From NCBI RefSeq assembly GCF_049366555.1, contig NZ_JBMMGT010000008.1:34250-98249 (forward strand): a DNA stretch of 64,000 nt, written 5' to 3'. The stretch is from Avibacterium volantium_A (lineage in GTDB: Bacteria > Pseudomonadota > Gammaproteobacteria > Enterobacterales > Pasteurellaceae). Shown in pieces: positions 62,435-64,000 of this stretch (its first letter is position 1; each line of letters starts with the position of its first letter). The notes beneath the pieces were generated by a model, which was not told the origin of the DNA, made no database searches, and worked only from the letters and a program-made list of their open reading frames with translations. The position numbers and the translations under genes are program-made.

Positions 62435-63883
62435 ATGAAAAATGTAATTTATATTCTTTTAGATCAAGTTAGAAAAGATATGCTTGGTACTTATGGACAT
62501 AAGATTGTAAAAACGCCGAATTTAGATCGTTTAGCGAGAGAAGGGGTTCGTTTTGATAATGCCTTCACGCCAGCTTCAGTTTGTGGCCCTGCTAGAACAT
62601 CACTTTTTACAGGGCAAATGCCTTCTACCCATGGCATTATTCGAAATGGTGAAAAAGGTGGAACAGGAGAAATTCCGGCAGAGCAACCACATATCGGAAA
62701 ACTGGACGGCTATAATTGCTATGTTGCAGGAAAATGGCACGTTGGCACGAGATCTGTTCCAAGAGATTACGGTATTAAAGGGCATAATTTTGATGGATAT
62801 GGCTACCCAGGCAGTCACGTTTATAAAAATTTAGTGTTTGATCAAGCGCCTACCCAGTCAAATCGTTACCCTGAATGGCTTGTAGAAAAAGGCTTCCCTA
62901 CGCCAGAAGTCAGCCTAGCTTATTTTGGTGATAACCCACATTTAAGAGTACAAGAATTGTGTGGTTTACTTTCAGGAACAAAAGAACAAACGATTCCCTA
63001 TTTTATTATTGATGAGGTGAAAAGTTTTATTTTGGAATCTCTTGCTGAGCATAAGCCTTTCTTTACTTGGATTAATTTTTGGGGGCCACATACGCCTTGC
63101 ATTGTTCCTGAGCCTTATTATTCAATGTATGATCCAAAAGATGTTGTCCTAGATGAAAGTTTCTTTAAACCTTTAGAGGGTAAACCAGGCCATTATCGTA
63201 CCATTTCTAAAATGTGGGGAATGTGGGAAGCGAGTGAAGAACGTTGGAAGGAAGTGATCACCAAATTCTGGGGATATATCACTTTAATTGATGATGCGAT
63301 TGGTGAACTATTTAATTTCCTTGAAAAACACAATCTTTATCAGGATTGTTTTATTGTCGCCACCGCAGATCATGGCGATGCAATGGGCGCACATAGAATG
63401 ATTGAAAAGGGTGAGTTTATGTTTGAGACCACCTACAATATTCCATTGATTATTAAAGATCCTGAATCTCCGCGTATCAATGAAGTGGACGATAATTTAG
63501 TTTATCTACACGATTTGACTTCAACTGTGTTTGATGTTGCTGGACAAGCCATTCCAAAAACTTTCCAAGGTGAAAGCCTATTGCCAATTTTACGGGAAAA
63601 TAAATCCAATGATCGTAAAGGAGTGTTAGCTCAGCTTGCAGGGCATTTTGTTTATTTTGAACAAAGAATGTGGCGTAGGAAAGATTATAAATTGGTCTTC
63701 AATGCAAGTGATGTAGGAGAGTTGTACGATATTCGTAATGATTCTGAGGAGTTACATAATTTGTTTTACGACCCAGAATACCAGCAAGTGAAAAAAGAAA
63801 TGTTAGAAGAAATGCGGGCAGAAATGCTGAAGTATAAGGATCCATTAGAAAACTGGGTATATCGTATTATTAATGAGATCTAA
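62435..63883 (+). CDS. cysteine-type sulfatase (YidJ-like)
   Basis: The 482-residue protein has the sulfatase fold: metal-binding YILLDQVRKD at the start, the signature CGPARTSLFTG (C50 to G60), WHVG, and the later ADHGDAMGAH. The signature fits C-x-P/A-x-R, so C50 must be converted to formylglycine by a maturase, which is not in the window. There is no signal peptide, so it acts in the cytoplasm on an imported substrate. It is co-transcribed with the symporter. It could instead be a phosphodiesterase of the same superfamily. Confidence 0.88.
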   Translation: MKNVIYILLDQVRKDMLGTYGHKIVKTPNLDRLAREGVRFDNAFTPASVCGPARTSLFTGQMPSTHGIIRNGEKGGTGEIPAEQPHIGKLDGYNCYVAGKWHVGTRSVPRDYGIKGHNFDGYGYPGSHVYKNLVFDQAPTQSNRYPEWLVEKGFPTPEVSLAYFGDNPHLRVQELCGLLSGTKEQTIPYFIIDEVKSFILESLAEHKPFFTWINFWGPHTPCIVPEPYYSMYDPKDVVLDESFFKPLEGKPGHYRTISKMWGMWEASEERWKEVITKFWGYITLIDDAIGELFNFLEKHNLYQDCFIVATADHGDAMGAHRMIEKGEFMFETTYNIPLIIKDPESPRINEVDDNLVYLHDLTSTVFDVAGQAIPKTFQGESLLPILRENKSNDRKGVLAQLAGHFVYFEQRMWRRKDYKLVFNASDVGELYDIRNDSEELHNLFYDPEYQQVKKEMLEEMRAEMLKYKDPLENWVYRIINEI

Positions 63884-63904
63884 TTCTTCTAAATAAAAAG
63901 ACAT

Positions 63905-63944
63905 AGTAGACAAAAGTGTTGGTTTTTCCTTCATTTTGTCTACT
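63905..63944. repeat. 11-base inverted repeat after the sulfatase gene
   Basis: AGTAGACAAAA (63905-63915) and TTTTGTCTACT (63934-63944) flank an 18-base T-rich spacer. There is no proper T tail, so it may be a weak terminator or an operator for a downstream gene. Confidence 0.55.
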
Positions 63945-64000
63945 TTCCCGTTCTAGTGTATAAAAGTATGAGTTTTACCCACTTCTTGTTTAAAAAGTTT

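Overview
The window is chromosomal DNA of a Pasteurellaceae bacterium. The evidence is the 9-base uptake signal AAGTGCGGT, seen about forty times by eye on both strands, together with Haemophilus/Pasteurella-like proteins and AT-rich intergenic DNA. This is the Haemophilus-type uptake sequence, so the source lies in the Haemophilus/Pasteurella/Avibacterium/Aggregatibacter side of the family; I cannot name the species. Almost all of the window is housekeeping sequence.

Layout. 1-2.9 kb: 3' end of a DUF3302 membrane protein, its HlyD-family partner, then rbfA-truB. 2.9-6.4 kb: ilvE, the small RNA GcvB, its activator gene gcvA, and rlmM. 6.5-10.8 kb: uvrD behind a LexA box, and ggt. 11-16.5 kb: the oligopeptide permease oppA-oppBCDF. 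16.7-19.8 kb (minus strand): a Fur-box-preceded DUF4198 protein, a MOSC protein and dacB. 20-23.6 kb: greA, yhbY, rlmE, ftsH. 23.7-27.3 kb: prmC-sirB1-kdsA and dapD. 27.3-29.2 kb: an AT-rich, uptake-signal-free gene for an OLD-like ATPase/TOPRIM nuclease directly behind nrdA, where nrdB would be expected. 29.2-33.9 kb: nrdA with two NrdR boxes, nhaA, and a cytochrome c/TlpA pair. 34-38.5 kb: yoaA-tsaB, fadD. 38.5-42.1 kb: ybhK, then a molybdenum cofactor riboswitch and moaACDE. 42.1-46.2 kb: nitroreductase, a two-gene operon of tiny membrane proteins (one absent from simple ORF calling), sppA, and a LysR regulator. 46.3-51.2 kb: topA, two tandem tRNA-Gly(GCC) genes, orn, rsgA. 51.4-54 kb: ptsH, ptsI, crr. 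54.4-60.6 kb: aceE, aceF, lpdA. 60.7-63.9 kb: a sodium/solute symporter and a cysteine-type sulfatase behind a perfect CRP site.

Connections. GcvB lies next to its activator gene. Nine- to ten-base stretches exactly complementary to its GU-rich seed sit just upstream of ilvE and oppA, so one small RNA probably controls amino-acid and peptide metabolism genes on both sides of it. Several global regulators have recognisable sites: LexA at uvrD, NrdR at nrdA, Fur at the DUF4198 gene, and CRP at the symporter-sulfatase operon and more weakly at ptsH and nhaA. Many terminators are built from paired uptake signals.

The best candidate for something unusual is the OLD-like gene at 27.3-29.2 kb. It is a probable acquired defence or nuclease gene fused positionally to the nrdA transcription unit. 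Function is inferred from motifs only.
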